Below are positions 9,948 to 21,039 of a stretch of 64,000 bases of DNA, in pieces. Made by a program: the position numbers and the translations under genes. A model generated the notes under the pieces. That model searched no databases, was not told the origin of the DNA, and was given only the letters and a program-made list of their open reading frames with translations. The DNA lies in NCBI GenBank assembly GCA_028713975.1, contig JAQTNE010000012.1, positions 1 through 64,000 on the forward strand, read 5' to 3'. This stretch comes from Sulfuricella sp. (GTDB lineage Bacteria > Pseudomonadota > Gammaproteobacteria > Burkholderiales > Sulfuricellaceae). The first letter of the stretch is position 1. Each line of letters begins with the position of its first letter.

Positions 9948-10597
9948 GCCAGCCCCGGCAACAAAGGCACGAACTTCACCGCTTCCAGCGTGGTCTGGCG
10001 ATATTCCTGGGCTGTATGCTCAATCAGGCAAAGACGCTGCTCGCCGGTACCAATCGGGAATACCATGCGCCCACCCTGCGCCAGTTGCGCCAGCAGCGCC
10101 TCCGGCACGTGAGTGGCGGCAGCGGTCATGATGATGCCGTCGAACGGCCCCAGTTCCGCCAGCCCCATCGAGCCGTCGGCATGTTTAACCCTGACGTTGG
10201 CGGCGCGAATCTCGCGCAGATGCCCACGCGCCTTGGTCAGCAACGGCGCGATCCGTTCGACGGAATACACTTCCTGCGCCAGGCGCGATAGCACGGCGGT
10301 CTGGTAGCCGCAGCCGGTGCCGATTTCAAGCACCCGGCCAAGGGTTTTTCCGCCGCGCAGCAATTCGGTCATGCGCGCGACGGTGTGGGGATTGGAAATG
10401 GTCTGGTTGAAACCGATCGGCAGGGAGCAGTCGTCATAAGCGCGGCTGGCCAGCGCCTCGTCGACGAAAATATGGCGGGGTATCGACCCCATCGCTTCGA
10501 GCACCACTTCATCCTTGACGCCTTGGCTGCGCAGTCGCTCCACAAAGCGTGCGCGAGTACGCTGCGAAGTCATGCCGATGCCGCTGAGTTTGCTCAT
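9944..10597 (-). CDS. pcm: Protein-L-isoaspartate O-methyltransferase
   Basis: The 217-residue enzyme repairs isoaspartyl residues in ageing proteins by SAM-dependent methylation. The SAM motif [16 protein letters not shown] is central, and the substrate-binding segment [20 protein letters not shown], typical of PCMT enzymes, precedes it. It is cotranscribed with surE, nlpD and rpoS, an arrangement widely conserved in proteobacteria. Confidence 0.96.
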   Translation of the reverse strand: MSKLSGIGMTSQRTRARFVERLRSQGVKDEVVLEAMGSIPRHIFVDEALASRAYDDCSLPIGFNQTISNPHTVARMTELLRGGKTLGRVLEIGTGCGYQTAVLSRLAQEVYSVERIAPLLTKARGHLREIRAANVRVKHADGSMGLAELGPFDGIIMTAAATHVPEALLAQLAQGGRMVFPIGTGEQRLCLIEHTAQEYRQTTLEAVKFVPLLPGLA

Positions 10598-10624
10598 GGC
10601 ATCGACCTGAACGCGGCTTTGCAG

Positions 10625-11380
10625 TTAAACATTTTTTTCAAGGTTCAACCATCCCTGGATGGATTCCATTTGGCCGTAATGCGTCAAGTCGATCTGCAAC
10701 GGCGTTACCGAAACCTTGCCGCGCGCCACGGCACCGAAATCCGTGCCGGCTCCGGCGTCCTGTGCTGCACCGGCAGCGCCCACCCAATATACGGTTTCAC
10801 CGCGCGGAGTTTGTGATTTTACCACCGGCTCCGCCTTGTGGCGCCTGCCCAGCCGCGTGATTTCATGACCCAGCAATTTTTCGTAAGGTAAATCGGGTAC
10901 ATTGACATTCAACAGCACCGGATGAGTGAATGGCTGCGCCTGACAATGCCGGACGATATCGGCGACCACCCGCGCAGCGCTGGCATAGTTGCCGGCACCC
11001 TTGCTCGCCAGCGACACCGCGATGGAGGGAACGCCCAGCAAGTAGCCTTCGGTTGCCGCCGCCACCGTGCCGGAGTAAATGGTATCGTCACCCATGTTGG
11101 CGCCGTGGTTGATGCCCGAAATCACCATGTCCGGCAGATGATCCAGCATGCCGGTCACGGCCAGATGGACGCAGTCGGTGGGGGTGCCATTAACATAGAA
11201 ATAACCGCTGTGGGCGCGACGCAACGAAAGCGGTCGGTCGAGGGTAAGCGAATTGCTGGCGCCGCTGCGATCCCGCTCGGGAGCGACTACGGTGATATCG
11301 GCCAGGGATGAAAGGGTTTCGGCGAGGCAAGCCAGGCCAGGGGCAAAATAACCGTCATCATTACTCAACAAAATCCGCAT
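10625..11380 (-). CDS. surE: 5'/3'-nucleotidase SurE
   Basis: The family N-terminus [10 protein letters not shown] begins at 11380, giving about 251 residues; an ATG at 11389 adds only three residues. No clear ribosome site distinguishes them. SurE dephosphorylates nucleoside monophosphates; the metal-binding acidic pair is in SNDDG and the segments [13 protein letters not shown] and [10 protein letters not shown] are conserved. It heads the surE-pcm-nlpD-rpoS operon. Confidence 0.95.
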   Translation of the reverse strand: MRILLSNDDGYFAPGLACLAETLSSLADITVVAPERDRSGASNSLTLDRPLSLRRAHSGYFYVNGTPTDCVHLAVTGMLDHLPDMVISGINHGANMGDDTIYSGTVAAATEGYLLGVPSIAVSLASKGAGNYASAARVVADIVRHCQAQPFTHPVLLNVNVPDLPYEKLLGHEITRLGRRHKAEPVVKSQTPRGETVYWVGAAGAAQDAGAGTDFGAVARGKVSVTPLQIDLTHYGQMESIQGWLNLEKNV

Positions 11381-11389
11381 CGTTGACAT

Positions 11390-11752
11390 TCACGGTTGAT
11401 ACACAGAGATCCGAAGTAGGGCACATGCGCCAACTTCACATAAAATCGGTCGGAGCGAAAGGTCTGACCTCCTGCTACCGGCAGCCGTGTTTCAAAAAAC
11501 ACAATCAAAAAAAACGGCAACATCTTGTTCGATAGCGCGCTGCAATGTTGCAACGCTGGCATTATAACGTCCTTTTACCCGCCGAAGCCACAAAATGGCT
11601 ATGGCGGCTATTCCCGGACGAGACCGGAGCCAGCCTTCCCTCAGGATCAGCCGATTCTGGCGCAGAACCGCACAGTAAGGTAACATGCTGCATAATGACA
11701 AGATGTTAATATTAACGACAATCAAGTGCAGCCCGTATAAGGATTCCCCCTC
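11390..11752. other. Intergenic region between divergent surE and histidine-kinase genes
   Basis: About 360 bases hold no convincing gene; the short open frames here show no family features. The right edge carries the ribosome site AAGGA for the kinase at 11753, and an AT-rich palindrome TTAATATTAA lies near 11706. Promoters for both divergent operons should be here, but no unambiguous -35/-10 pair is visible. Confidence 0.5.
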
Positions 11753-12436
11753 ATGGACAATCAAGAAACTCCGCCGGACATTACGGCATTTTTCGCTTCC
11801 GCGATACACGACATGAAGAATTCGCTTTGCGTCCTCATCAACTTTCTGGAAGGCTATCACACAGGATTGGACGAAAACCTCAAGAGTGAGGTCGCCCCGA
11901 TGCTATACGAGGTCAAACGCGTCAATAACAACCTGGTACAGATGTTGGCCATTTACAAGGTCGGCAACGAATTTTATCCCTTCGAAATGACGGAGAACGC
12001 CATCGACGAATTCGTCAGCGAGATCGTCATGCAGAACCAGACCTTGCTCGACAATCTCGGCATCACCCTGGAACTGGATTATGACAAGGATCTGACCTGG
12101 TATTTCGACCGCGAACTGGTTTCCGGCGTAATCTCCCACGCCCTTAACAATGCCATGCGCTATACGCATGACAAACTGAGGCTGCTCATAACAAACGAGG
12201 ACGATTATCTGGTCATCCGGGTTGAGGACAATGGTACCGGCTACTCCGCCGGCATGCTGGAGACGGGCAATGCCGTCAGCAAGGGCGTGGATTTCGCTTC
12301 CGGCAGCACCGGGCTCGGGCTGTTCTTCACGTCCATGGTCGCCAAACTCCACAAGCACCGAGGGAAAACCGGCTCCATGACCCTGGAGAACGGCGGAAAA
12401 TTCGGTGGCGGCTGCTTCGTGCTGCGCCTTCCATAA
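11753..12436 (+). CDS. Soluble sensor histidine kinase
   Basis: The 227-residue protein has no membrane segment or separate sensor domain. The phospho-acceptor region is FASAIHDMKNSLCVL near residue 15-30, with the histidine followed by Asp-Met-Lys-Asn as in HisKA-type H-boxes. The ATPase domain has the N-box LNNAMRYT, G1 box DNGTGYS and G2 box GLGLFF. It is followed 24 bases later by a receiver-TPR protein, its likely partner. The input signal cannot be read from the sequence. Confidence 0.9.
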   Translation: MDNQETPPDITAFFASAIHDMKNSLCVLINFLEGYHTGLDENLKSEVAPMLYEVKRVNNNLVQMLAIYKVGNEFYPFEMTENAIDEFVSEIVMQNQTLLDNLGITLELDYDKDLTWYFDRELVSGVISHALNNAMRYTHDKLRLLITNEDDYLVIRVEDNGTGYSAGMLETGNAVSKGVDFASGSTGLGLFFTSMVAKLHKHRGKTGSMTLENGGKFGGGCFVLRLP

Positions 12437-12459
12437 CTGCATTATCAAAGATCAAGACC

Positions 12460-14076
12460 ATGTTTACATCAGATTCAATATTCGAAAACCGGCGCTTCCT
12501 GATTGTCGACGATTTCCAGGGGATGCGCGCGATGCTGCGGGAAATGTTGAAAGCATTCGGATCAAGGACGATCAGTGTAGCCGCCAACGCAAAAGAGGCC
12601 ATTGCCTACCTTGAGCAAAGCGACAAATACGATGCGGTGCTGTGCGACTACAACATCGGGCCCGGAAAGAATGGCCAGCAAGTCCTTGAGGAGGCAAAAT
12701 ATCGCCACCTGATCGGCCCCGCCACCGCCTGGGTCATCGTTACCGCCGAAAAAACCTCGGACATGGTGATCGGAGCCGCGGAGTACATGCCCGACGATTA
12801 CATCATCAAACCGATTAATGAAGCTGCCTTAAGAAGCCGCCTGGAAAAGGTGATCACCAAGAAAGCCGAACTCTACGATATTCAAAAGGCCATCTTCGCC
12901 AAAAATTTCAACGCTGCGCTGTCCCTTTGCGACAAGGCGATGGGCCCAGGCAAAGCCAATAATGAAATATTGCGCATCAAAAGCAACCTGCTGCTCGATA
13001 TAGGCCGCTACGACAAGGCCAAGGAATTATTCGAAAAAATTCTTTCCGTGCGCGATGTTCCCTGGGCAAAAACCGGGCTGGCCAAGGTGGCATTCCATAT
13101 GGGTGAAATGGAAACGGCGCAGCGGCTACTCAAGGAAGTCATCAACGAAAGCCGTAGTTACATGGAGGCCCACGACTGGCTCGCCAAAACTTATCACCAG
13201 CGGGGAGATCTGGAGGAGGCACAGCGCATTCTGGTACGCTGCACGGAAACTTCCCCCAATTCGATGAACCGGCAAAAAACGCTGGGCGAGATCGCGCATA
13301 AACGTGGCGATCTGGATGTCGCCGAGAAAGCCTTCCGGAAAACCATAAAGCTCGGCGAGAATTCCATTCTGAACACGCCTGTCGCACACCTCGGCCTGGC
13401 TAAAATCTGCACGGAAAAAGACAACCCCAGCGAGGCACTGCAACTCCTGAAAAGCGTCCACAAGGAGTTCGATGACAAAGCGGCCAGCCTGCACGCCAAG
13501 GTAATGGAAGGCGTGGTCTACCAAAAGACCGGCGATCACGTCAACGCCCGCAAGGCGGCCGAGGAATTGGCCGCCATCATTCAGGAAGACCCCAACCTGG
13601 CTTCCACGGACGTTGCACTCGAAGCCGCGGGGTTCCTCTTCAAGGCAGGCGACAAGGAAGCCGCTCAAAGCATGCTGGAAACAGTGGTGAAAAACAATCA
13701 CGACGACGACGCGCTGATCGACCAGGTAAAGGAAATATTCGACCAGGCCGGCATGGAGAATGAATCCCGGCAGATGATCGATACTTCGCGGCGTGAAGTT
13801 GTCGAGACCAACAACAAGGGGGTCACCCTCGCCAAGGAAGGACAACTGGATGAAGCCATCCAGTGGCTACGCAACGCCAAGGCGATGTTGCCAAATAACA
13901 AGCAGATTCTGCTCAACTTTACCCATGCCGCGATCCTCGCCATGCAAAAAAACGGGAGGAACGACAATCTGATGAGCGAGGCCAAGGAATGTCTGAACAG
14001 AGTCGGCGCGCTGGATCCTCTGGAGAAACGGCGTATCCAGTATCTGGGCATGCTTGAGGCAATCCCCAGCCGGTAA
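12460..14076 (+). CDS. Response regulator with TPR repeat domain
   Basis: The 538-residue protein has an N-terminal receiver (about 1-130). Its acidic start is LIVDDFQ, the phosphorylation site is CDYNIGPG and the lysine motif is IIKPIN. The rest is a string of TPR helices (such as AQRLLKEVINESRSYMEAHDWLAKTYHQRG). There is no DNA-binding or enzymatic output domain, so output is probably through protein-protein contact. It lies directly after the histidine kinase and before a receiver-HD-GYP gene on the other strand. Confidence 0.9.
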   Translation: MFTSDSIFENRRFLIVDDFQGMRAMLREMLKAFGSRTISVAANAKEAIAYLEQSDKYDAVLCDYNIGPGKNGQQVLEEAKYRHLIGPATAWVIVTAEKTSDMVIGAAEYMPDDYIIKPINEAALRSRLEKVITKKAELYDIQKAIFAKNFNAALSLCDKAMGPGKANNEILRIKSNLLLDIGRYDKAKELFEKILSVRDVPWAKTGLAKVAFHMGEMETAQRLLKEVINESRSYMEAHDWLAKTYHQRGDLEEAQRILVRCTETSPNSMNRQKTLGEIAHKRGDLDVAEKAFRKTIKLGENSILNTPVAHLGLAKICTEKDNPSEALQLLKSVHKEFDDKAASLHAKVMEGVVYQKTGDHVNARKAAEELAAIIQEDPNLASTDVALEAAGFLFKAGDKEAAQSMLETVVKNNHDDDALIDQVKEIFDQAGMENESRQMIDTSRREVVETNNKGVTLAKEGQLDEAIQWLRNAKAMLPNNKQILLNFTHAAILAMQKNGRNDNLMSEAKECLNRVGALDPLEKRRIQYLGMLEAIPSR

Positions 14077-14100
14077 ACCGGGTTCGCTCGGCTACAGTGG

Positions 14101-14127
14101 AAGGGCTCCGGCGACGGAGTTCCTTTT
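14101..14127 (+). terminator. Probable rho-independent terminator after the receiver-TPR gene
   Basis: CTCCG-GCGA-CGGAG forms a GC hairpin with a GCGA loop, extended by AAGG/CCTT and followed by TTTT, 25 bases after the stop codon. Confidence 0.6.
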
Positions 14128-14183
14128 CATTATTCGGTGCTTCCGGAAAACATGACGCGGCAAGAAGAACGATGGCCAACCCG

Positions 14184-15215
14184 TCAATCCGCGAGACGCT
14201 CCCTGATCTTCAGCACTTCGTCCCAACCCATGAAAAACGCATCCAGGCTGTCCGGGCAGAATTGTTGCTCACGATTGCTCTTCATGTGTTCCGCCACCTG
14301 CTCTATACTCCACGCGCCCTTGTATGACCGCTTCGAACAGAGCGCGTCGAATACGTCTGCCACCGCCACAATACGTCCATACAGCGAAATCCCCTTTCCC
14401 TTGAGTGCGTGGGGGTAGCCACTACCATCGTATTTTTCATGGTGGGCCAGAGCGATATCTGCGGACGCCTGCAATACAGCAGAACTGCTGTTGGCAAGGA
14501 TTTCATAACCCAGTACGGTGTGTTGTTTCATGATGTCGAATTCTTCGGCAGTCAGCTTGGCCGGTTTTAGCAGAATACTGTCCGGGATGCCGATCTTACC
14601 GATGTCATGCATCGGCGAAGCGCGGGTAATAATATCCTGCTCCTCCTCCGATAACCCCAGATGTTTTGCGATCAGCGCCGAGTAGTGGGAAATGCGCTTA
14701 ACATGGGCACCGGTTTCCTTATCCTTGCATTCCGCAGCTTTCCACAGCCGCATCACGGTTTCCTGCTCCCGCTGGAGAATCATTCCAGTCGCTTTCCTGA
14801 CTTCCTCCTCCAGCCACGCTGACCGGTTTATCCGCTCCTTTTGGCTTTTCCGGATGGCCAGCATGTTGCGCGTACGCACCATAAATTCGAATTCGTCCAC
14901 GGGTTTGGCAAGAAAGTCGTTGGCCCCGAGATCAAGCGCGGCATAACGCACCATCTGGTCTTGACTGCCTGTCACCATCACCAGGGGGATTTCGTTCTTG
15001 CCAGGTAGCGCGCGAAATTCCCGGATGAAGGCGTCGCCGTTCATTTGAGGCATGATATAGTCCACGACCACAAGGTCGGGGTCGTTATCCCGGCTCCAAA
15101 CGAGGGCGTCTTCCGGATTGAGAAATGCGGTTGCAGTGCAGTCTTCCATCTTGGCGACCATCTGTCGGTACCAAGTAAGGGCAACCTTGCTGTCATCAAC
15201 GACAAGAATATTCAT
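14184..15215 (-). CDS. Response regulator with HD-GYP cyclic-di-GMP phosphodiesterase domain
   Basis: The 343-residue protein has a receiver (about 1-125; phosphorylation site VVDYIMPQMNG, lysine motif LAKPVDEF), a short coiled linker, and an HD-GYP domain. The metal-binding signature is present (GAHVKRISHYS, MHDIGKIGIPDSIL, HHEKYDGSGYP), so it should hydrolyse cyclic di-GMP. It is convergent with the receiver-TPR gene. Confidence 0.94.
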   Translation of the reverse strand: MNILVVDDSKVALTWYRQMVAKMEDCTATAFLNPEDALVWSRDNDPDLVVVDYIMPQMNGDAFIREFRALPGKNEIPLVMVTGSQDQMVRYAALDLGANDFLAKPVDEFEFMVRTRNMLAIRKSQKERINRSAWLEEEVRKATGMILQREQETVMRLWKAAECKDKETGAHVKRISHYSALIAKHLGLSEEEQDIITRASPMHDIGKIGIPDSILLKPAKLTAEEFDIMKQHTVLGYEILANSSSAVLQASADIALAHHEKYDGSGYPHALKGKGISLYGRIVAVADVFDALCSKRSYKGAWSIEQVAEHMKSNREQQFCPDSLDAFFMGWDEVLKIRERLAD

Positions 15216-15534
15216 TGCCGTACCAAGTCAGGTAAGCCGGTGCAGGATGGAACAAGGCATGGGCATAACATCGTAACGGCCCTGATGATGGCAGGACGGG
15301 GCAATCCGACAGCGTACACAATGTTTGCGAATTTCATCCGGATTTTTAGTGGGGGCGGAACTCAGCCTTGAATGACAAGCCTAATTCTAAGCTTCGTCCG
15401 AATTATTTGAAAGAAAATTCTGCGAACCATTATAGGCTGAGACATAGATAAAAAATGAGTAGATGAGGCCAAACAGATTTCCGTGCGAAGCCGATGTGAG
15501 AATCGGGCTGCTGCAGCAACAGCTTTACGGAAAA
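15216..15534. other. Intergenic region upstream of the HD-GYP gene
   Basis: About 320 bases with no supported gene. It should contain the promoter of the HD-GYP gene, but no strong consensus is seen. The right part is AT-rich. Confidence 0.4.
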
Positions 15535-15572
15535 TGAAAAACGCGGATTCCAGAAAACTCTGAAATCCGCGT
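15535..15572 (-). terminator. Terminator of tRNA-Pro
   Basis: On the minus strand ACGCGGATT pairs with AATCCGCGT across a short interrupted loop and is followed directly by TTTTT. It lies just after the tRNA 3' end. Confidence 0.8.
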
Positions 15573-15578
15573 GGATAC

Positions 15579-15655
<77 letters not shown>

Positions 15656-15690
15656 AGAGACGGGATTATAGCCGAAACATCAGGAATCGG

Positions 15691-16080
15691 CTAGGTGTGA
15701 AGCAGTTCCAGCACGTCCTTTATTTCCCGTCGCAGCAGGGCCAAATCCATACCGTGGCTTGGCGGCACCGGGAGTATGGGTTCCACTGTTGCCGACATTT
15801 CACGCCCGTCGCCTCCTTCTTCCAAGCGGTGGCGTGCGCCGCTAATGGTGAAGCCCTGTTCGTACAGCAGATCACGGATGCGGCGCACCAGCAGCACTTC
15901 GTGGTGCTGGTAATAGCGGCGGTTGCCGCGCCGTTTCACCGGCTTGAGCTGGGTGAATTCCTGCTCCCAGTAGCGCAGCACGTGCGGTTTAACCCCGCAC
16001 AGCTCGCTCACCTCGCCGATGGTGAAATAGCGCTTCGCCGGAATCGGCGGTAAATCAGGCTTGTTTGCGAGTTCCACCAT
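15691..16080 (-). CDS. MerR-family transcriptional regulator
   Basis: The 129-residue protein has a winged-helix MerR domain at about residues 17-85 ([25 protein letters not shown], split by the turn at GVKP), followed by a short variable C-terminus. This is the small MerR-like protein commonly found directly after ihfA in proteobacteria. Its start overlaps the ihfA end by 26 bases, indicating coupled translation. The ligand and targets are unknown. Confidence 0.9.
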   Translation of the reverse strand: MVELANKPDLPPIPAKRYFTIGEVSELCGVKPHVLRYWEQEFTQLKPVKRRGNRRYYQHHEVLLVRRIRDLLYEQGFTISGARHRLEEGGDGREMSATVEPILPVPPSHGMDLALLRREIKDVLELLHT

Positions 16081-16381
16081 TTACGGTCCCTAAACGATAG
16101 GATTCCTCCACCAGCGCTTTCAGCTTCTGGCTGGCATGAAAAGTCACTACGCGCCGCGCGGTGATAGGGATTTCCTCGCCGGTTTTAGGGTTGCGACCGG
16201 GACGCTCGGGCTTGTCGCGCAATTCGAAATTACCGAAACCGGACAGCTTCACTCCATCGCCTTTTTCCAGCGACATGCGAATCTCTTCGAAGAAGGATTC
16301 CACCATGTCTTTAGCTTCCCGTTTATTCAATCCCACTTTTTCGAACAGCATGTCAGCAAGTTCGGCTTTTGTTAATGTCAT
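16055..16381 (-). CDS. ihfA: Integration host factor subunit alpha
   Basis: The 108-residue HU/IHF-family protein begins [10 protein letters not shown] and contains the DNA-bending arm region [12 protein letters not shown], with the proline that intercalates at the kink. Its position after pheT is the standard one for ihfA. IHF bends DNA at specific sites in recombination, replication and transcription. Confidence 0.96.
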   Translation of the reverse strand: MTLTKAELADMLFEKVGLNKREAKDMVESFFEEIRMSLEKGDGVKLSGFGNFELRDKPERPGRNPKTGEEIPITARRVVTFHASQKLKALVEESYRLGTVNGGTRKQA

Positions 16382-16390
16382 GCTTACACC

Positions 16391-18748
16391 TCAATTACGT
16401 AATTTCGCGTCGAAGCGGACTATCAAAACTTCGGTGAGTTGCGAGGTCACTGCGTCCACTTCTTCGTCAGTCAAAGTCTGTTGAGTATCTTGCATCAGCA
16501 CCCGGAATGCAAGACTTTTTTTACCAGAATCAATGCCTTTGCCTCTATATACATCAAACAACGCGAGCCCGGTGACCCGCTTCGGCAAGTGCTCACTCAT
16601 GCCGTCAAGCAAGGTCTGTACATTGACACCCTCATCCACCACCACCGCAATATCACGGCGCACCACAGGGAATCTGGATATTTCGGAAAAGGCGGGAACC
16701 CGACTGCGCAACAATGTTGCCAGATCCAGCTCAAATAATACCGGCGCGGTCGGCAGCTCGTATTTCTGCCGCCATTTTGGGTGCAGCGCGCCAATCCAGC
16801 CAAGGAACTCGTTTTCCAGCCACACCTTGGCGCTCTGACCGGGATGCAAAGCAGGATGAGAAGCGACCTCGAAACGGGCAGACGCAGGCCACAACAAGGC
16901 TTCTATATCCGCCTTGACATCGTAGAAATCCACTACGCGCGCAGGCTCGCCCCACTGCTCGGGCTGCGCGCTGCCGTAGCACAAGCCAGCCAGCTTTTCC
17001 GGTTGGGTAAAAATATCCTGAGCAGAAGGGAAGCAGCGTCCCGTTTCAAATAAGCGCACTCGCTCCTGTTTACGGTTAAGGTTAAAGCGCAGATTGTCGA
17101 TCAGGCCACCAAATAACGTCGAGCGCATCACCCCCATCTGGCTGGCAATCGGGTTTTTCAGCGGCAGCGGATTGTCGTTGCCGGCCAGGTCGCGCTCCCA
17201 CGTTTCATCGACGAAACTGTAGTTGATCACTTCCTGGTAATCGCGTGCAACCAGCAGCGCCAACAACGCGGCACGGCTCCGCGCCGTCTCGGTTTGGGGC
17301 AGCATATTCAGGCTGCTACCCGGCGGTATTGCAGGAATGTTGTCATAGCCGTGAAGACGCGCCATCTCTTCGATCAAATCGACTTCAATCGCCAGATCAA
17401 AACGATAGCTGGGCGGCGTCACCAGGAATGCATCGTCTTGCCCGGAAAATACAAATTTCAGACGAGTGAGTAATGCCGCGATCCGGGTCGAACCCAAATC
17501 GATGCCGAGTACCTGGTTGACCCGCGAAGTTCGCAACTGGATTGGCGTACGTTCGGGCAATCCGGCGACAACCTCGGTAATTTCTCCGGCTGCACCGCCA
17601 CAAATTTCCATCAGCAATTGCGTCGCCCGCTCAATGGCGGTGCGCGTCCCGGCGAAATCGACGCCGCGCTCGAAACGGTAGGAAGAATCGGTGGATAGGT
17701 TCAGGCGACGCGCCTTGCCGGCGATGGTGTCGGGGTTGAAGAACGCACTTTCAAAGAAAATATCGACAGTAGCATCGGATACCGAACTCGCCTGACCGCC
17801 CATGATGCCGGCCAGTGCCAGCGGCCTTGTTTGATCCGCGATCACCAGCATGTCGGGTTCGAGCGTAACGACCTGCTGATTGAGCAACTCCAGTTGTTCA
17901 CCGGAGCAGGCGTAGCGCACCGTGATAGCGCCTTGAATTTTTGCCAGGTCGAAGGCGTGCAGCGGCTGGCCGAGTTCGAGCAGGATGTAATTGGTTATGT
18001 CGACAATGGCACTGACCGGGCGCAATCCGCTTCTTTGCAACCGACGTGCCATCCAGTCCGGCGTCGGCGCAGCCGGATTGACGCCGCGCACGATACGTCC
18101 GCAGTAGCGCGGGCAGGCGACGGGTTCGTTCACCGTCACTGCCAACTGGTCGGGCGTTCCAGGAACAACCGCTGCCACTTGGGGCAGGTTCAACGCCGCG
18201 TCTGTCAGTGCAGCCACTTCACGGGCGATACCGGCGACGCTCAAGCAATCGCTGCGATTCGGCGTGAGTTTCAGCTCGAACAACTGGTCATCGAGATCGA
18301 AATACTCGCGGATATCCTGGCCGACCGGTGCGGAATCGGGCAATTCAAGAATGCCGTCGCTCTCGGCAGCCAAACCCAGTTCCTTTTCGGAGCACATCAT
18401 GCCGAAGGACTCCACGCCGCGCACCTTGGCGCGCTTGATGGCGAATCCCGGCAACTCCGCACCCACCAATGCGCAGATCGACTTCAACCCGACCCGCGCG
18501 TTGGCCGCACCGCAAACGATTTGCAGCGGCTCGGCCTGCCCGACATCCACGCGCAAGACTTGCAGGCGGTCGGCGTCGGGATGTTTTTCGGCGCTCAGAA
18601 TCTGCGCGATGACAACCTGGTTGAAAGGCGGAACCACCGCTTCCTGCGATTCGACCTCAAGGCCCGCCATGGTCAGCAGGTGCCCCAGTGCCGCGCTATC
18701 CATAGCGGGGTTAACGAATTGGCGCAGCCAGTTTTCTGAAAACTTCAT
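16391..18748 (-). CDS. pheT: Phenylalanine--tRNA ligase beta subunit
   Basis: The 785-residue protein has the N-terminal tRNA-binding domain (VVIAQILSAEKHPDADRLQV), the B3/4 editing domain, B5, the class-II-like core and the C-terminal FDX-ACB domain (FPVVRRDIAVVVDEGV). The length matches bacterial PheT. It forms an alpha2-beta2 enzyme with PheS, encoded 7 bases upstream. Confidence 0.97.
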   Translation of the reverse strand: MKFSENWLRQFVNPAMDSAALGHLLTMAGLEVESQEAVVPPFNQVVIAQILSAEKHPDADRLQVLRVDVGQAEPLQIVCGAANARVGLKSICALVGAELPGFAIKRAKVRGVESFGMMCSEKELGLAAESDGILELPDSAPVGQDIREYFDLDDQLFELKLTPNRSDCLSVAGIAREVAALTDAALNLPQVAAVVPGTPDQLAVTVNEPVACPRYCGRIVRGVNPAAPTPDWMARRLQRSGLRPVSAIVDITNYILLELGQPLHAFDLAKIQGAITVRYACSGEQLELLNQQVVTLEPDMLVIADQTRPLALAGIMGGQASSVSDATVDIFFESAFFNPDTIAGKARRLNLSTDSSYRFERGVDFAGTRTAIERATQLLMEICGGAAGEITEVVAGLPERTPIQLRTSRVNQVLGIDLGSTRIAALLTRLKFVFSGQDDAFLVTPPSYRFDLAIEVDLIEEMARLHGYDNIPAIPPGSSLNMLPQTETARSRAALLALLVARDYQEVINYSFVDETWERDLAGNDNPLPLKNPIASQMGVMRSTLFGGLIDNLRFNLNRKQERVRLFETGRCFPSAQDIFTQPEKLAGLCYGSAQPEQWGEPARVVDFYDVKADIEALLWPASARFEVASHPALHPGQSAKVWLENEFLGWIGALHPKWRQKYELPTAPVLFELDLATLLRSRVPAFSEISRFPVVRRDIAVVVDEGVNVQTLLDGMSEHLPKRVTGLALFDVYRGKGIDSGKKSLAFRVLMQDTQQTLTDEEVDAVTSQLTEVLIVRFDAKLRN

Positions 18749-18755
18749 AGTCAGG

Positions 18756-19784
<1,029 letters not shown>

Positions 19785-19790
19785 TCAAAT

Positions 19791-19819
19791 AAAAAAGGAG
19801 GCCTCTCAGCCTCCTTTTT
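19791..19819 (-). terminator. Terminator or attenuator between rplT and pheS
   Basis: GGAGGC-CTCTCA-GCCTCC is flanked by A6 on the left and T5 on the right, so it reads as a hairpin plus T-run on either strand. On the minus strand it ends the ribosomal-protein transcript or attenuates read-through into pheST. No leader peptide rich in phenylalanine codons was recognised here. Confidence 0.75.
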
Positions 19820-19832
19820 CTTTGCCACTTTG

Positions 19833-20192
19833 TTACGCAGCGAGGCGGGCTTTTACCTGATCGACAATGTGCGCAAAAGCGGGCTTATCGAATACCGCCA
19901 GATCGGCCAGAACCTTGCGGTCAATCTCGATGGCGGCTTTCTTGATGCCGTTCATGAACACGCTGTAGGTCAGGCCGAGTTCGCGGGCTGCCGCATTGAT
20001 ACGGACGATCCACAGCGCGCGGAACTGGCGCTTCTTCTGGCGACGGTCACGGTAGGCGTACTGTCCGGCCTTCATCACCGCCTGTTTGGCGATACGGTAT
20101 ACATTCTTGCGGCGGCCACGGAAACCCTTGGCCTGTACCAGAACCTTCTTGTGGCGCGCGCGCGCCGTTACACCCCGTTTAACTCTCGACAT
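19833..20192 (-). CDS. rplT: 50S ribosomal protein L20
   Basis: The 119-residue basic protein has the family features [18 protein letters not shown] and FMNGIKKA. It assembles early onto 23S rRNA and in other bacteria represses its own operon. It is 13 bases after rpmI. Confidence 0.98.
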   Translation of the reverse strand: MSRVKRGVTARARHKKVLVQAKGFRGRRKNVYRIAKQAVMKAGQYAYRDRRQKKRQFRALWIVRINAAARELGLTYSVFMNGIKKAAIEIDRKVLADLAVFDKPAFAHIVDQVKARLAA

Positions 20193-20205
20193 TTTTCAGG
20201 CTCCT

Positions 20206-20403
20206 TTATGCGTAAGGCATCATGGCACGAACAGACTTGATGTCGTTCGCGCAAACCATTGAAGTACCACGCAGTTGACGTTTGCGCTTGGTGGTCTTTT
20301 TGGTCAGGATGTGACGCAGGTGAGAATGGGTGCGCTTGATACCGCCGCCACCCAGAGCCTTGAAGCGCTTTTTGGCGCCGCTCTTGGTTTTCATCTTAGG
20401 CAT
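20206..20403 (-). CDS. rpmI: 50S ribosomal protein L35
   Basis: The 65-residue protein is typical L35: [14 protein letters not shown], then [16 protein letters not shown]. It sits between infC and rplT as usual. Confidence 0.98.
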   Translation of the reverse strand: MPKMKTKSGAKKRFKALGGGGIKRTHSHLRHILTKKTTKRKRQLRGTSMVCANDIKSVRAMMPYA

Positions 20404-20430
20404 AAATTACTCCACTATTTTAGCTTGACG

Positions 20431-20466
20431 CCGGGCGCTCCCCTGCGGGGAAACTTGGTAGCCCGG
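20431..20466 (-). promoter_or_regulatory. Hairpin in the infC-rpmI leader, possible L20 autoregulation site
   Basis: In the leader before rpmI, CCGGGC (20431-20436) pairs with GCCCGG (20461-20466) and encloses CCCC-TGC-GGGG. In E. coli L20 represses rpmI-rplT by binding structured RNA in this same interval. The structure is seen; the function is inferred from position. Confidence 0.45.
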
Positions 20467-20508
20467 ACACCACTTGTTTTGCACTACTTTTTGCTGCCTT
20501 TACAACGC

Positions 20509-21027
20509 TTACTTCTTCTTCGGCGACAACACCATCACCATCTGACGGCCTTCCATTTTCGGAAACTGCTCAACCGTGCCATGCTCCAGCAGGTCAGCCT
20601 CAATGCGCTTGAGAAGCCGCAAGCCGATCTCCTGATGCGCCATCTCACGACCGCGGAACCGCAGCGTGATCTTGCATTTGTCGCCCTCTTCCAGGAAACG
20701 GATCAGATTGCGCAGCTTGATCAGATAGTCGCCTTCGTCCGTTCCCGGGCGAAACTTCACTTCCTTGACCTTGATCTGTATCTGTTTCAGCTTGGCTTCG
20801 TGCTGCTTCTTGCTTTCGCGGTATTTGAACTTGCCGTAATCCATCAAACGGCACACCGGTGGCTGAGCCTGCGGAGCGATTTCAACCAGGTCGATCTCGG
20901 CCTCTTCCGCCATATTCATGGCCACGGCCAAGCTAACAATGCCCAGCGGTTCACCTTCTATACCAACCAAACGAACCTCGGGTGCAGATATCTCACCGTT
21001 GATTCGTGATTCCTTTTCCTGAGCGAT
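20509..21027 (-). CDS. infC: Translation initiation factor IF-3, starting at an ATC codon
   Basis: The complete protein is about 172 residues if translation starts at ATC (21025-21027). This gives the conserved N-terminus [12 protein letters not shown] followed by [20 protein letters not shown] (21035-21039 on the minus strand) lies 7 bases before this ATC. An in-frame TGA at 21043-21045 blocks any earlier start, and no ATG or GTG lies between. The only in-frame conventional-type start is TTG at 20970, which would delete the conserved RINGEI segment and has no ribosome site. Non-AUG infC starts are known to serve IF-3 autoregulation, since IF-3 itself discriminates against them. Confidence 0.95.
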   Translation of the reverse strand: MAQEKESRINGEISAPEVRLVGIEGEPLGIVSLAVAMNMAEEAEIDLVEIAPQAQPPVCRLMDYGKFKYRESKKQHEAKLKQIQIKVKEVKFRPGTDEGDYLIKLRNLIRFLEEGDKCKITLRFRGREMAHQEIGLRLLKRIEADLLEHGTVEQFPKMEGRQMVMVLSPKKK

Positions 21028-21039
21028 AGCAAAACCTCC
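21028..21039 (-). promoter_or_regulatory. Ribosome binding site that fixes the ATC start of infC
   Basis: On the minus strand GGAGG is followed by the 7-base spacer TTTTGCT and then ATC. This is the only good Shine-Dalgarno sequence near the conserved IF-3 N-terminus. Confidence 0.85.

Noticed and set aside
20509-20970. infC starting at TTG 20970
   Set aside because: It removes the conserved RINGEI N-terminus and has no ribosome site; the ATC at 21027 has GGAGG 7 bases upstream.
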